Shown: positions 7,941-15,664, counted from the stretch's first letter. The stretch is DNA of 64,000 nt from an uncultured Eubacteriales bacterium (GCA_902773835.1 CACYFZ010000007.1:1-64000), one strand, 5' to 3'. The notes: generated from the sequence alone by a model not told the origin. Program-made: numbers and translations.

Positions 7941-8367
7941 AATAGTTATTGATGAAAAAATGAAGAGGACGCTTATTGAAAAGGCGATAGAAGTATTGCC
8001 TAATTCATTCGCTCCGTATTCGAAATACAACGTGGCCGCCGCCGCGCTCTTCGACTCCGGAAATATATATACGGGAGTCAATGTCGAGAGCGCTTCCCTC
8101 GGCGCCACCATATGCGCAGAGAGAAACGCCATCTTCCATGCAGTCGCCGAGGGTGACCGCAAACTCCTGGCCGTTGCGGTCGTCGGCGGCCGAGACGGAG
8201 ACATCGACTACGTTTACTGCGTGCCATGCGGCATATGCCGCCAGGTAATGCGGGACTTTGCAGATAAGGATGAAATGCTGGTTATCAGCGCCAAATCTCC
8301 TGATGACTACATTGAACACACACTCGAAGAAATGCTTCCGATGAGCTTTGGCCCGGAGGCTTTATAG
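7933..8367 (+). CDS. cdd: Cytidine deaminase
   Basis: The homotetrameric zinc enzyme deaminates cytidine and deoxycytidine for pyrimidine salvage. The zinc site is complete: CAERNAIF provides one Cys and the catalytic Glu, and PCGICRQ provides two Cys. I choose the ATG at 7933, which follows GAGGTGA, rather than an earlier start at 7870 lying inside sdaAA; this gives 144 residues, close to the usual ~135. The gene is translationally coupled to sdaAA. Confidence 0.95.
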   Translation: MSKIVIDEKMKRTLIEKAIEVLPNSFAPYSKYNVAAAALFDSGNIYTGVNVESASLGATICAERNAIFHAVAEGDRKLLAVAVVGGRDGDIDYVYCVPCGICRQVMRDFADKDEMLVISAKSPDDYIEHTLEEMLPMSFGPEAL

Positions 8368-8413
8368 GACAAATTCAATTGAAGTTATTCCTAATAGATG
8401 AAGGAGGAAAATT

Positions 8414-9637
8414 ATGGCCGTTAAAGGAAACATCATTATCGGACAGTCGGGCGGACCGACCGCTGTAATCAATTCAAGTCTTGCAGGTGCAATCTCCGCA
8501 TCCAAGGCGGCAGGCGTAAAGAAGATTTACGGAATGCACTACGGCATCGAAGGCCTTCTTGATGAGAATATTGTAGACCTGAGAGAAGCTGTTAAGGATG
8601 AGAAGGACATTTCTCTTTTGATGAGAACACCTTCCGCATTCCTCGGATCCTGCAGATACAAACTTCCGAAGATCGAGGGAAACGAAAAAGTATATGAAAA
8701 GATTTTCGCAATCCTCGACAAATACGACATCCAGTATTTCCTTTATAACGGCGGAAACGATTCCATGGACACGGTAAAGATGCTTTCGGATTATGCGGCA
8801 GAGCACGGGAAGAGCCAGAAGTTCATGGGAATTCCTAAGACCATAGACAATGACCTCCCTATAACAGACCACTGCCCAGGCTTCGGCTCTGCAGCCAAGT
8901 ACATCGCTACATCTCTTAAAGAAATCATCGCTGATGCATGCTGCTACGGCCCATACAGATCGGCAGTTCTCATCGTAGAGATTATGGGTCGTCACGCAGG
9001 CTGGCTGACCGCAGCTGCGGCCCTTGCAGATAAGGTGGATATGATCTATCTTCCTGAAGTTGCCTTCGACCCTGACGACTTCATTAAGAAAGTAAAGGAG
9101 CTTTCGAAGAAGCAGAACTCTGTTGTAGTCGCTGTTTCGGAAGGTGTTAAACTTGCGGACGGACGCTTCGTATGCGAGCTACAGACCGGAGATGCTAAGA
9201 AAGACGCATTCGGGCACACTCAGCTTTCCGGCGTAGGCGCATACCTCGCAGCCATGGCCAGCGAGAAAGCGGGTGTTAAAGCCAGATCCATCGAATTCTC
9301 AACTATTCAGAGATGTGCATCTCATCTGGCTTCAAGAACCGATGCCGAGGAAGCCTTCAACGTAGGATATCTCGCAGCAAAGAGTGCATTTGAGGGAAGC
9401 ACCGGAGAGATGGTTATCATCAAAGTTGACTCCAGAGCACCTTATGTATCAAGCTACAGCAAATTCGATATCCACGAAGTTGCCAACGTAGAGAGAACGG
9501 TTCCGGAAGAGTGGATCATAAACGACGGCACATATGTCAGTCAGGAGTGCATTGACTATCTCAAGCCTCTTATCCAGGGTGAAGTCGACGCGTACTTCTC
9601 CGACGGAGTGCCGGTACACATCTCACTGGAAGACTAG
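8414..9637 (+). CDS. pfp: 6-phosphofructokinase, probably pyrophosphate-dependent
   Basis: The enzyme phosphorylates fructose-6-phosphate in glycolysis. The nucleotide loop region reads YNGGNDSMDT; Asp at the position where ATP enzymes have Gly marks the pyrophosphate-using type. The substrate loop PKTIDND retains the Lys typical of PPi enzymes. The sugar-binding EIMGRHAGWL is present. The 407-residue length fits the PPi-dependent group found in Clostridia and spirochaetes. The reaction would be reversible. The gene has AAGGAGG upstream and is followed by several hairpins. Confidence 0.88.
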   Translation: MAVKGNIIIGQSGGPTAVINSSLAGAISASKAAGVKKIYGMHYGIEGLLDENIVDLREAVKDEKDISLLMRTPSAFLGSCRYKLPKIEGNEKVYEKIFAILDKYDIQYFLYNGGNDSMDTVKMLSDYAAEHGKSQKFMGIPKTIDNDLPITDHCPGFGSAAKYIATSLKEIIADACCYGPYRSAVLIVEIMGRHAGWLTAAAALADKVDMIYLPEVAFDPDDFIKKVKELSKKQNSVVVAVSEGVKLADGRFVCELQTGDAKKDAFGHTQLSGVGAYLAAMASEKAGVKARSIEFSTIQRCASHLASRTDAEEAFNVGYLAAKSAFEGSTGEMVIIKVDSRAPYVSSYSKFDIHEVANVERTVPEEWIINDGTYVSQECIDYLKPLIQGEVDAYFSDGVPVHISLED

Positions 9638-9668
9638 TTTCAAATCTCATCTTAAAGGGACTTTTCAC

Positions 9669-9718
9669 AAAAAAGTTACATATAAGGACCCATACAAGTC
9701 CTATATGTAACTTTTTTT
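9669..9718 (+). terminator. Terminator after pfp
   Basis: AAAAAAGTTACATATAAGGAC (9669-9689) pairs with GTCCTATATGTAACTTTTTTT (9698-9718) with a single bulged A, and the stem ends in a run of seven T. The arm sequence GTTACATATA recurs 130 bases downstream. Confidence 0.85.
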
Positions 9719-9871
9719 ATTGCGAGAAGAATATAAGTAGACAATAAAATGAATAACTTCATTTATTGTAAATTGATTTTTTGCTAAATATAGTTTTTAA
9801 AAGGGAAAAGTTACATATAGGGAGGCAAACAACTTAAAAATGTAACTTTTGAAAGAAAAGTCCTATGGAAC

Positions 9872-9930
9872 AAAAGCCCAATGAACGAAAAAGAACGGAT
9901 TTCAACTCCGAAATCCGTTCTTTGGCTTTT
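9872..9930. terminator. Bidirectional terminator between pfp and the DMT gene
   Basis: AAAGAACGGATTTC (9890-9903) and GAAATCCGTTCTTT (9910-9923) form a perfect 14-bp stem with a 6-base loop. Outer AAAAGCC/GGCTTTT segments extend the pairing. T runs follow on both strands, suiting the convergent genes. Confidence 0.75.
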
Positions 9931-9966
9931 ATTTATGCGAGAGTATGCCCCGTATTCTCCTAAATC

Positions 9967-10008
9967 ACAAAAATTACTACCTATTATCATATAAACAATA
10001 GGTAGTAA
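9967..10008 (-). terminator. Terminator of the DMT transporter gene
   Basis: TTACTACCTATT (9974-9985) and AATAGGTAGTAA (9997-10008) form a perfect 12-bp stem. On the minus strand it is followed by TTTTTGTG, just after the stop codon of the DMT gene. Confidence 0.75.
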
Positions 10009-10028
10009 ATCAAGTCTCGATAAACTGA

Positions 10029-10949
10029 TTACTTTTGCTTTGATGCATGCTTCGGCAGGTCCACCTGCGCAGCTATTATGGCTGCGAATATGATGGCGGC
10101 GCCGATCAGTTCTCTGGCGCTCATTGCTTCGCGAAGTATGAGGGATCCGAAGATGGCAGCGAATATAGCTTCCGTGCTCATAAGAAGCGCCGCCGTAGTG
10201 GACTCAGCATACTTCTGTCCTACCATCTGGAGAGTGTATCCTCCCGCAGTCGGTACCAAGGTCTGGTAAATCAGAGGGCCCGCTCCTGCAACTACTGCAG
10301 CGAGTGCAGGCTGCTCTGTTATGAGTGCTATTACAAGACCGATAATTCCGCAGGACAGGAATTGCATCTGTGCGAGTTTAAGAGCGTTGCCCTCATCAAC
10401 ATACAGACTTACTACAACAATCTGCGCGGCGAATGACGTGGCGCTTATGAGAGTGAGCCAGTCTCCAATGGTAGCGCCGCCGAGACCGCCTTTGAGACTC
10501 ATTATCGCAAAACCGATCATGGCCACTGCAACGCAGAAAACGGATTTCTTTCCTACTTTCTCACCGAACAACACACTGATAAACGGTACAATAACTATGT
10601 AAAGAGATGTAATGAAGCCGGACTTTCCTGCGCTTACCGTCAGGAGCCCTATCTGCTGGGTCGCCGTGCCGAGGAGAAGGAGGATTCCGCAAAGAACTCC
10701 GCCAATCATTACTCTTTTCTTCTTTAACCTGATTTCTTCCTCGGTGTTGGAATCGACAGACAAATAGCCGCTTTTAGCCATGTTGCCGGCTACGATAGGA
10801 GCCAGCACAATACCGGCCATTAACTGGCGCAGGGCATTAAAAGTCATTGGTGGCATAGCCTCATTTCCGAGCTTTTGAGATATGAATCCGCTTCCCCAAA
10901 AAATTGCCGTTAGAAGAAGCAGTAAATTGCCTTTCATTTTGTCACTCAT
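10029..10949 (-). CDS. EamA/DMT family transporter
   Basis: An inner membrane protein of the drug/metabolite transporter superfamily with about ten predicted helices in two EamA halves. Helix 1 carries the usual FWGSGFISQKLG, and each half ends near a proline/glycine-rich turn. Substrates of this group are amino acids or other metabolites and cannot be told from sequence. I choose the ATG at 10949 (306 residues). A TTG at 10997 would extend the frame but overlaps a TATAAT box. No clear ribosome binding site is visible, which makes the exact start uncertain. The gene faces pfp. Confidence 0.85.
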   Translation of the reverse strand: MSDKMKGNLLLLLTAIFWGSGFISQKLGNEAMPPMTFNALRQLMAGIVLAPIVAGNMAKSGYLSVDSNTEEEIRLKKKRVMIGGVLCGILLLLGTATQQIGLLTVSAGKSGFITSLYIVIVPFISVLFGEKVGKKSVFCVAVAMIGFAIMSLKGGLGGATIGDWLTLISATSFAAQIVVVSLYVDEGNALKLAQMQFLSCGIIGLVIALITEQPALAAVVAGAGPLIYQTLVPTAGGYTLQMVGQKYAESTTAALLMSTEAIFAAIFGSLILREAMSARELIGAAIIFAAIIAAQVDLPKHASKQK

Positions 10950-10996
10950 GGCGTCAATTAAACCAAAATAATCGCTTGACTTCAAGGGGTTCGGCA

Positions 10997-11002
10997 ATTA
11001 TA
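10997..11002 (-). promoter_or_regulatory. Probable -10 box of the DMT gene
   Basis: A perfect TATAAT on the minus strand, about 50 bases before the chosen ATG. No good -35 box is seen at the right distance. Confidence 0.4.
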
Positions 11003-11010
11003 CTAATTGA

Positions 11011-11369
11011 GCGCGTGCCTTACGGGAACTGAGCGGATTCGTCCGCAAAACAGCAAGGCAACGCCAAAGCCGAAGCAGGCCTCAGAGCCGGTAGCAGAGG
11101 CGCTAATAATTTATTACTAGTTATGCCGAAAAAGAAACTTGTCAGGACAAGTCTCCAGTCGTAAATCGCAGCTGTTCGAGTTTCGTTGCTTGCAACTCTC
11201 TCTCACAGGCGATTCTGACATGGGACTTTCCATGACTCTGACGCTGCTAACGCTCGTCAATCGTCAGGATAAGTCTCCAAGTAGGCGGACCGAAACATTT
11301 CCGAGGTCCAAGCACGGGTACCCCTGGAGGACTCATACCAAGCACCCCGGAAGCAAGTAGGTAGAAAGG
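11011..11369 (+). promoter_or_regulatory. Structured leader of rplM-rpsI with two copies of an 18-base element
   Basis: The long gap before rplM has no convincing gene. The element GTCAGGAYAAGTCTCCA occurs at 11141-11158 and 11263-11280 (16 of 18 bases the same). The second copy's AGTCTCCA (11272-11279) can pair with TGGAGGACT (11325-11333), enclosing the hairpin GGACC/GGTCC (11287-11309). The first copy could pair with the same target. Further hairpins are GCGGA/TCCGC inside TGCCTT/AAGGCA (11015-11050) and GCCTC/GAGGC near 11080. An autoregulatory ribosomal-protein leader is likely, but no known family is recognised. Confidence 0.5.
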
Positions 11370-11378
11370 ATGAGACTT

Positions 11379-11807
11379 ATGAAGTCATTTATCGCTAAGC
11401 CATCTGACGTAGAGCGCAAGTGGTACGTCATCGATGCAGAAGGCAAGACTCTCGGTAAGCTCGCTGTAGAAGCAGCTTCAATCCTGAGAGGAAAGAAAAA
11501 GCCTATTTACACACCACACATTGACACAGGTGATTACGTAGTAGTCATCAACGCAGAGAAAGTGGCTGTAACAGGTAAGAAGGAAACCGATAAGATCTAC
11601 AAGAGACACAGCGGTTATCCGGGCGGACTGAAAGAAACAACACTCGGCGAGATGAGAGCAAAGAAACCTGAGCAGATCATCGAGCACGCAGTTAAGGGCA
11701 TGATGCCTAAGGGCAAACTCGGTCGCCAGATGTTCAAGAAGCTTAAAGTTTACGCAGGTCCTGAGCACCCACACACAGCTCAGAAGCCTGAAGAGTGGAC
11801 ATTCTAG
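11379..11807 (+). CDS. rplM: 50S ribosomal protein L13
   Basis: A primary-binding protein of the large ribosomal subunit, early in assembly. The 142-residue length is exactly that of most L13 proteins. Conserved stretches are [53 protein letters not shown] and the C-terminal [15 protein letters not shown] choose the ATG at 11379, three codons inside the longest frame, because AAAGGA ends nine bases before it and L13 proteins usually begin with this MKxF sequence. It forms the standard pair with rpsI, 16 bases downstream. Confidence 0.97.
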   Translation: MKSFIAKPSDVERKWYVIDAEGKTLGKLAVEAASILRGKKKPIYTPHIDTGDYVVVINAEKVAVTGKKETDKIYKRHSGYPGGLKETTLGEMRAKKPEQIIEHAVKGMMPKGKLGRQMFKKLKVYAGPEHPHTAQKPEEWTF

Positions 11808-11823
11808 AAAGGAGGAGTAGACA

Positions 11824-12228
11824 ATGGCTAAGACAAAGACTATGTATCAGGCAACAGGCAGAAGAAAGTCATCCGTAGCTAGAGTAAGACTTCTCCCTGG
11901 AGCAGGCAACATCATCATCAACAAGAGAGACCTCGACACTTACTTCGGTGAGAAGGACGTCGTTAAGAACGAAGTTAAGAGACCTCTCGAACTGACAGGA
12001 ACTCTCGGAAGCTATGACGTTATCGCAACAGTTAACGGCGGCGGCTTCACAGGACAGGCCGGAGCACTCAGACACGGTATCTCCAGAGCACTCTGCGAGA
12101 TCGACGAGGAGACTTACAGACCTATGCTGAAGGCAGCAGGATTCCTGACAAGAGACCCACGTATGAAAGAGCGTAAAAAGCCGGGTCTCAAGAAGGCCAG
12201 AAGAGCCAGCCAGTTCTCAAAGAGATAA
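11824..12228 (+). CDS. rpsI: 30S ribosomal protein S9
   Basis: A small-subunit protein whose C-terminal tail reaches the P-site tRNA. The 134-residue protein shows the family's [16 protein letters not shown] near the N-terminus, [19 protein letters not shown] in the middle and the highly basic C-terminus ending in QFSKR. The ribosome binding site AAAGGAGG is strong. A terminator follows 50 bases later. Confidence 0.97.
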   Translation: MAKTKTMYQATGRRKSSVARVRLLPGAGNIIINKRDLDTYFGEKDVVKNEVKRPLELTGTLGSYDVIATVNGGGFTGQAGALRHGISRALCEIDEETYRPMLKAAGFLTRDPRMKERKKPGLKKARRASQFSKR

Positions 12229-12278
12229 TCACACGATTGTTTCAAGAGTCTCTTGGCAGACTACGAAAGCAAACAAAG

Positions 12279-12316
12279 AAGAGATGCTTACCGATACGGA
12301 AGCATCTCTTTTGCAT
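12279..12316. terminator. Bidirectional terminator between rpsI and tRNA-Arg(CCG)
   Basis: AAGAGATGCTT (12279-12289) and AAGCATCTCTT (12300-12310) form a perfect 11-bp stem. TTTTGCATTT follows on the + strand and CTTTGTTTG on the minus strand, so it can serve rpsI and the facing tRNA gene. Confidence 0.8.
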
Positions 12317-12372
12317 TTATGAAAGCAGCGACTAGCAGGCTATTCCGCTAAGAGCTTTAAGATAGCTGCTAT

Positions 12373-12447
12373 TGGTGCGCCCGGCGGGGATCGAACCCGC
12401 ATCTACGCCTTCGGAGAGCGGTACTCTATCCATTGAGCTACGGGCGC
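12373..12447 (-). tRNA. tRNA-Arg (anticodon CCG)
   Basis: A minus-strand cloverleaf of 75 nt with encoded CCA. Acceptor GCGCCCG pairs perfectly with CGGGCGC, and T arm GCGGG/CCCGC closes TTCGATC. The anticodon loop is CTCCGAA, giving anticodon CCG (reads CGG). The anticodon stem is weak: CCGCT against GGCGT leaves a C-U mismatch at its top and a G-U at its bottom, and the D stem has a G-U pair. The gene follows gpsA on the same strand. Confidence 0.92.
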
Positions 12448-12453
12448 ACATTG

Positions 12454-12495
12454 TTTTGAATCCAAAACGAGAAAAATATCGAAAAAGATTCAAAA
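12454..12495 (-). other. Hairpin between gpsA and tRNA-Arg(CCG)
   Basis: TTTTGAATC (12454-12462) and GATTCAAAA (12487-12495) can pair around a 24-base A/T-rich loop. It lies between the gpsA stop and the tRNA 5' end, as either a weak terminator or a processing structure. Confidence 0.4.
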
Positions 12496-12530
12496 CTGCG
12501 GCCGGAATGCGATAAAAAGAAGTACAGCTA

Positions 12531-13529
12531 TTATTCGTCTTCGGATCTTCTCGGACGGCCCATCAATTCTTCAAGTGCGTCGTTGACATCGATTTTTCCT
12601 TTGATGACATTGTAGATTGCCTCGGCAATAGGCATCTCTACCTCGTACTTAGCTGCGAGGTCGTGTGCTGACTCTGCGGTGAACATACCCTCTACTACCA
12701 TTCCGATTTCCTTGCGAGCCTCTTCAGGGTCCTTGCCCTCTCCGATGAGGCGGCCGCAGCGGAAATTGCGAGAGTGCATGCTGGTGCAGGTTACGATCAT
12801 ATCACCTACGCCGGAGAGTCCTGCGAAGGTCTCTGCCTGTGCACCCATCTTTACGCCGAGGCGCGTCATTTCTGCGATGGCTCTTGTGATCATGGCGGCT
12901 CTGGTGTTATCTCCGTAGCCGAGGCCGTCTATCATACCGGAACCCACTGCCATAACGTTCTTGATGGAACCGGCGAGCTCCATACCGAGCAGGTCATCAT
13001 TTGTGTAGATTCTGAATCTGTTGGTAGAAAACAGATCTGCAAGTGCGTGCGCGGTTGCGTCACTCTTGGACGAAATGGATACGGCTGTCGGAACGCCGAT
13101 ACCTACTTCCTCTGCGTGAGACGGACCGGAGATACATGCGTATCTGTTCATGTCGATACCGATTTCTTCGGCAACCTGGGACATGCACTTTAGAGTCTTC
13201 TGCTCAATACCCTTTGCGATGTTCATCATCAAGGCGTCTTCCTTGATATACGGAAGGATGCCGGATGCGGCAACTCTGAATACCTGAGCCGGCACGGCGA
13301 AAAGAATTACGTCCGCGCCTTCAACCGTAGCTTTGTTATCATCGAGGAATTCGTAGTCGCCTTCAAGCTTTACGCCCGGAAGATAATCTACGTTTTCCAT
13401 GTTTTCTCTCATGCGGTCCAGATGTGCTTTGTCTGTGTCAAAGAATCTGACCTTGCAGCCCTTGGCTGCGACTATTGTGGAAAGAGCCGTTCCGAAACTT
13501 CCGGCTCCGATAATTGCAACTGTCTTCAT
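12531..13529 (-). CDS. gpsA: Glycerol-3-phosphate dehydrogenase [NAD(P)+]
   Basis: The enzyme reduces dihydroxyacetone phosphate to sn-glycerol-3-phosphate for phospholipid synthesis. The N-terminal Rossmann motif GAGSFGTAL begins at residue 8. The conserved lysine lies in ELAGSIKNVMAVGSGMIDGLGYGDNTRAA, and the C-terminal GMFTAESAHDLAAKYEVEMPI is typical. The 332-residue length is normal. The ribosome binding site AAGGAGA is seven bases before the ATG. tRNA-Arg(CCG) follows. Confidence 0.96.
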   Translation of the reverse strand: MKTVAIIGAGSFGTALSTIVAAKGCKVRFFDTDKAHLDRMRENMENVDYLPGVKLEGDYEFLDDNKATVEGADVILFAVPAQVFRVAASGILPYIKEDALMMNIAKGIEQKTLKCMSQVAEEIGIDMNRYACISGPSHAEEVGIGVPTAVSISSKSDATAHALADLFSTNRFRIYTNDDLLGMELAGSIKNVMAVGSGMIDGLGYGDNTRAAMITRAIAEMTRLGVKMGAQAETFAGLSGVGDMIVTCTSMHSRNFRCGRLIGEGKDPEEARKEIGMVVEGMFTAESAHDLAAKYEVEMPIAEAIYNVIKGKIDVNDALEELMGRPRRSEDE

Positions 13530-13604
13530 TTATGTCTCCTTCCATGCTGTTAATAGCAAAGTGTTGACTGATCGGATGTGGTTAATTATATTCCCAACCA
13601 ATTT

Positions 13605-13633
13605 ATTATACTTATTTTGCGATAAAAGATAAA
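13605..13633 (-). promoter_or_regulatory. Possible gpsA promoter
   Basis: On the minus strand a TATAAT (13610-13605) lies 17 bases after a weak TTTATC. A second TATAAT is at 13590-13585. Either could serve gpsA. Confidence 0.35.
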
Positions 13634-13724
13634 CCTCAGCAGACATATGTGATAGAATTGACAAGAATTGAAAAGCAAGATGAGGCATCGGCTAAAATAG
13701 ATGCCGGACAGGGGACAAGACATA

Positions 13725-14270
13725 ATGGCTAATAAAAATGATAAAGAACTGAGGTTTCAATTAAGCAATGATGATTATAAAGCATTCGGACGCTACCGTA
13801 TACTTTTCACCAAGGGCGGAAAGAAGCTGATTAACAGACAGAGACTTACATATCTGTTATCCGGCGTGCTGATTGCACTGCTCTTTACGGTCTTCAAAGT
13901 GGATCCTACATTTACAAAGCTGGCATATGTCGCAGCGGCAGTTATCGGAATCGGCGGAGCAATTGTGGCTCCGAAGCTGGTGCTGAAGCAGCAGGCTGCA
14001 GCAATTGATGCGACTGCTGACGACCCGGAGAGAGTCCATCCTGTGGAAAACATAGTCAGATTTGAGGATGATTCCATGAATACAGAAGCCGGAGATGATA
14101 AGCAGTCTTTTCTTTATTCGGACATTCAGCAGGTGGATATGACTGAGGATGCTATATATGTATGGATGAGTGACATCATGATAATGCCTCTTCCTCTGCA
14201 CGCTTTTAAGAATCAGAAGGCGATGGAGGATATGTACGACTTCCTTCAGGAGAAGACTGCTAAAGCATAG
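13725..14270 (+). CDS. YcxB-like membrane protein
   Basis: The protein has an N-terminal cytosolic stretch, two adjacent transmembrane helices (about residues 42-60 and 64-85 from the chosen start) and a C-terminal domain of mixed strands ending in an IMPLPLHAFKNQKAMEDMYDFL segment. This resembles the YcxB-like group of unknown function. I choose the ATG at 13725, which follows AGGGGA, not the earlier frame opening at 13701. The length is 181 residues. It stands alone between gpsA and the met operon. Confidence 0.7.
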   Translation: MANKNDKELRFQLSNDDYKAFGRYRILFTKGGKKLINRQRLTYLLSGVLIALLFTVFKVDPTFTKLAYVAAAVIGIGGAIVAPKLVLKQQAAAIDATADDPERVHPVENIVRFEDDSMNTEAGDDKQSFLYSDIQQVDMTEDAIYVWMSDIMIMPLPLHAFKNQKAMEDMYDFLQEKTAKA

Positions 14271-14284
14271 CGAAAAACATAAAA

Positions 14285-14300
14285 TTGTGTAATATCACAA
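14285..14300. promoter_or_regulatory. TTGTG-N6-CACAA palindrome before the met promoter
   Basis: TTGTGTAATATCACAA is a dyad with perfect 5-base arms, 18 bases before the -35 box of the met leader. The spacing resembles Crp- or Rex-family operators, but the factor is unknown. Confidence 0.35.
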
Positions 14301-14318
14301 AAAAATATAAACGGATAG

Positions 14319-14347
14319 TTGACTTAGCACATAATCATTGCTATAGT
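14319..14347 (+). promoter_or_regulatory. Promoter of the met leader and metNIQ
   Basis: TTGACT (14319-14324), a 17-bp spacer and TATAGT (14342-14347). Transcription would begin near 14354, leaving about 240 bases of leader before metN. Confidence 0.75.
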
Positions 14348-14384
14348 TCTACGTGAACTTATTCTATGAAAGGAGTACATTCAC

Positions 14385-14450
14385 ATGACTAAAAAGAACA
14401 TGATGATGGAAATGGGAATGATGGGCATGTGCATGTGCTGCGCCAAATAA
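14385..14450 (+). CDS. Met/Cys-rich leader peptide of metNIQ (21 residues)
   Basis: An ATG with a strong AAAGGAG site opens a 21-codon reading frame in which nine residues are Met and three are Cys. It starts MTKKNMMMEMGMMGM and ends with CMCCAK. It lies between the promoter and a terminator that precedes the methionine transporter genes. The composition is hard to explain except as a sensor of Met (and Cys) tRNA charging by ribosome stalling, as in classic attenuation. Codons 18-20 (14438-14444, CTGCGCC) can pair with GGGGCAG in the terminator's left arm (14509-14515) with one mismatch, so a ribosome stalled on upstream Met codons could free an antiterminator. This model is inference; the ORF, its ribosome binding site and the terminator are seen. 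Confidence 0.75.
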   Translation: MTKKNMMMEMGMMGMCMCCAK

Positions 14451-14506
14451 CATAGGATAAGGTCATAACGAATAAACCTAAACTATGAGTTTTCTCATGT
14501 ATACTA

Positions 14507-14540
14507 CGGGGGCAGGTCGTTAGGACCTGTCCCGTTTTTA
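14507..14540 (+). terminator. Attenuator terminator before metN
   Basis: CGGGGGCAGGTC (14507-14518) pairs with GACCTGTCCCG (14524-14534) around a 5-base loop, with one G-U and one bulged G, followed by five T. It sits 57 bases after the leader-peptide stop and 54 bases before metN. A small ATGAG/CTCAT hairpin (14485-14498) precedes it. Confidence 0.8.
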
Positions 14541-14593
14541 TCGGTCGCGGGCGCAGCACTGAGACCGAAAGAATAAAGCAAGGAAGGACACAA

Positions 14594-15664
14594 ATGGCAG
14601 AAAATATCATAAGTCTGCAAGGGGTGACCAAAGAGTTCACGACAAAGAGCGGGCCGGTGGTTGCTCTAAGGGACATTAATCTGGATATAGAAAGAGGAGA
14701 CTCCTATGGGATCATCGGACTCTCCGGCGCCGGTAAATCCACGCTGGTAAGAACGATAAATCTCCTGGAGGAGCCGACTGAGGGCAAGGTCCTCTTCGAC
14801 GGAAGGGTTCTGACGGGGCTTAAGAGCAAGGAGCTGAATCTCCAAAGAAGGAAGATTTCGATGATCTTCCAGCAGTTCAATCTGCTGATGCAAAGAGACG
14901 CTGTCGGAAATATTTGCTTCCCGCTGGAGATAGCGGGCGTTCCTAAGGCAGAGGCAGTTGCCAAAGCCGAGGAGCTTCTGAAGGTGGTAGACCTGGAAGA
15001 GAGAGCTCATTCTTATCCGTCTCAGCTCTCGGGAGGACAGAAGCAGAGAGTAGCCATAGCCAGAGCTCTGGCCTCAGACCCTGAGGTAATACTCTGCGAC
15101 GAGGCAACATCGGCACTGGACCCGAAAACAACTCGTTCCATCCTCACTCTGTTGAGAAAGATCAATGAGGAGAGAGGCATCACACTCGTAGTAATCACTC
15201 ACGAGATGGGCGTTATAAAACAGCTTTGCAACAAGGTTGCCGTAATAGAAGGCGGAGAGATTGTCGAGCGAGGCCCGGTCAAGGAGATATTCGCCAATCC
15301 TAAGACTAAAGCGGCCAGAAAACTCTTCTTCCCTGACGCCGGCGAAAGAGAGATGCCGCATGTGAGAACCGCAGTCAAGAACAGACTCAGACTTGCATTC
15401 AATGAGCAGACGGCATACAAACCGATAATTGCCAACATGATTCTCGAAATCGGAGAACCCGTAAATATGCTTTATGCCAATATGGATGCACTCTTGGATG
15501 AGCAGAAGGGGCAGATGGTAATAGCTCTATCGGATGACAAAGAAATAGCCGAAAAACAGAAGGCTTATCTGATGAAAGAAGGTGTCAACTTCACGGAGAT
15601 ACCTGAAGACTCAGACTATTACGATTATCCCGTTAACGGGCCGGAAGAGGAGGTGAGCGAATAA
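14594..15664 (+). CDS. metN: Methionine ABC transporter, ATP-binding protein
   Basis: This ATPase drives D/L-methionine import. Walker A is GLSGAGKST at residues 42-50, the signature is LSGGQKQR, and Walker B is VILCDEATSALD. The last ~80 residues form a NIL domain, the regulatory methionine-binding domain of MetN, which sets it apart from other ABC ATPases. The 356-residue length fits. Its stop overlaps the metI start. Regulation probably acts through the leader peptide and terminator upstream. Confidence 0.95.
   Translation: MAENIISLQGVTKEFTTKSGPVVALRDINLDIERGDSYGIIGLSGAGKSTLVRTINLLEEPTEGKVLFDGRVLTGLKSKELNLQRRKISMIFQQFNLLMQRDAVGNICFPLEIAGVPKAEAVAKAEELLKVVDLEERAHSYPSQLSGGQKQRVAIARALASDPEVILCDEATSALDPKTTRSILTLLRKINEERGITLVVITHEMGVIKQLCNKVAVIEGGEIVERGPVKEIFANPKTKAARKLFFPDAGEREMPHVRTAVKNRLRLAFNEQTAYKPIIANMILEIGEPVNMLYANMDALLDEQKGQMVIALSDDKEIAEKQKAYLMKEGVNFTEIPEDSDYYDYPVNGPEEEVSE

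Larger units (their letters stand above)
9638..10028. other. Hairpin-dense region between convergent genes
   Basis: This 391-base stretch has no gene. It holds the pfp terminator (9669-9718), a weak AATAAAATGAA/TTCATTTATT hairpin near 9740-9770, a second GTTACATATA copy at about 9810 with a partial inverse TGTAACTTTT at 9841, a strong hairpin at 9890-9923 and another at 9974-10008. The repeated motif is unexplained. Confidence 0.7.

Noticed and set aside
10950-10997. TTG start extending the DMT transporter by 16 residues
   Set aside because: The TTG overlaps a perfect TATAAT box, has no ribosome binding site, and the extra residues do not look like the family.
11139-11360. 73-codon open frame before rplM
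   Set aside because: It has no ribosome binding site, no family resemblance, and overlaps the repeated, hairpin-forming leader; its composition looks like RNA, not protein.
14354-14593. S-box or T-box riboswitch in the metNIQ leader
   Set aside because: There is too little space between the short ORF and the terminator, and the T-box GGGTGGNACC-type motif and S-box core are not seen.
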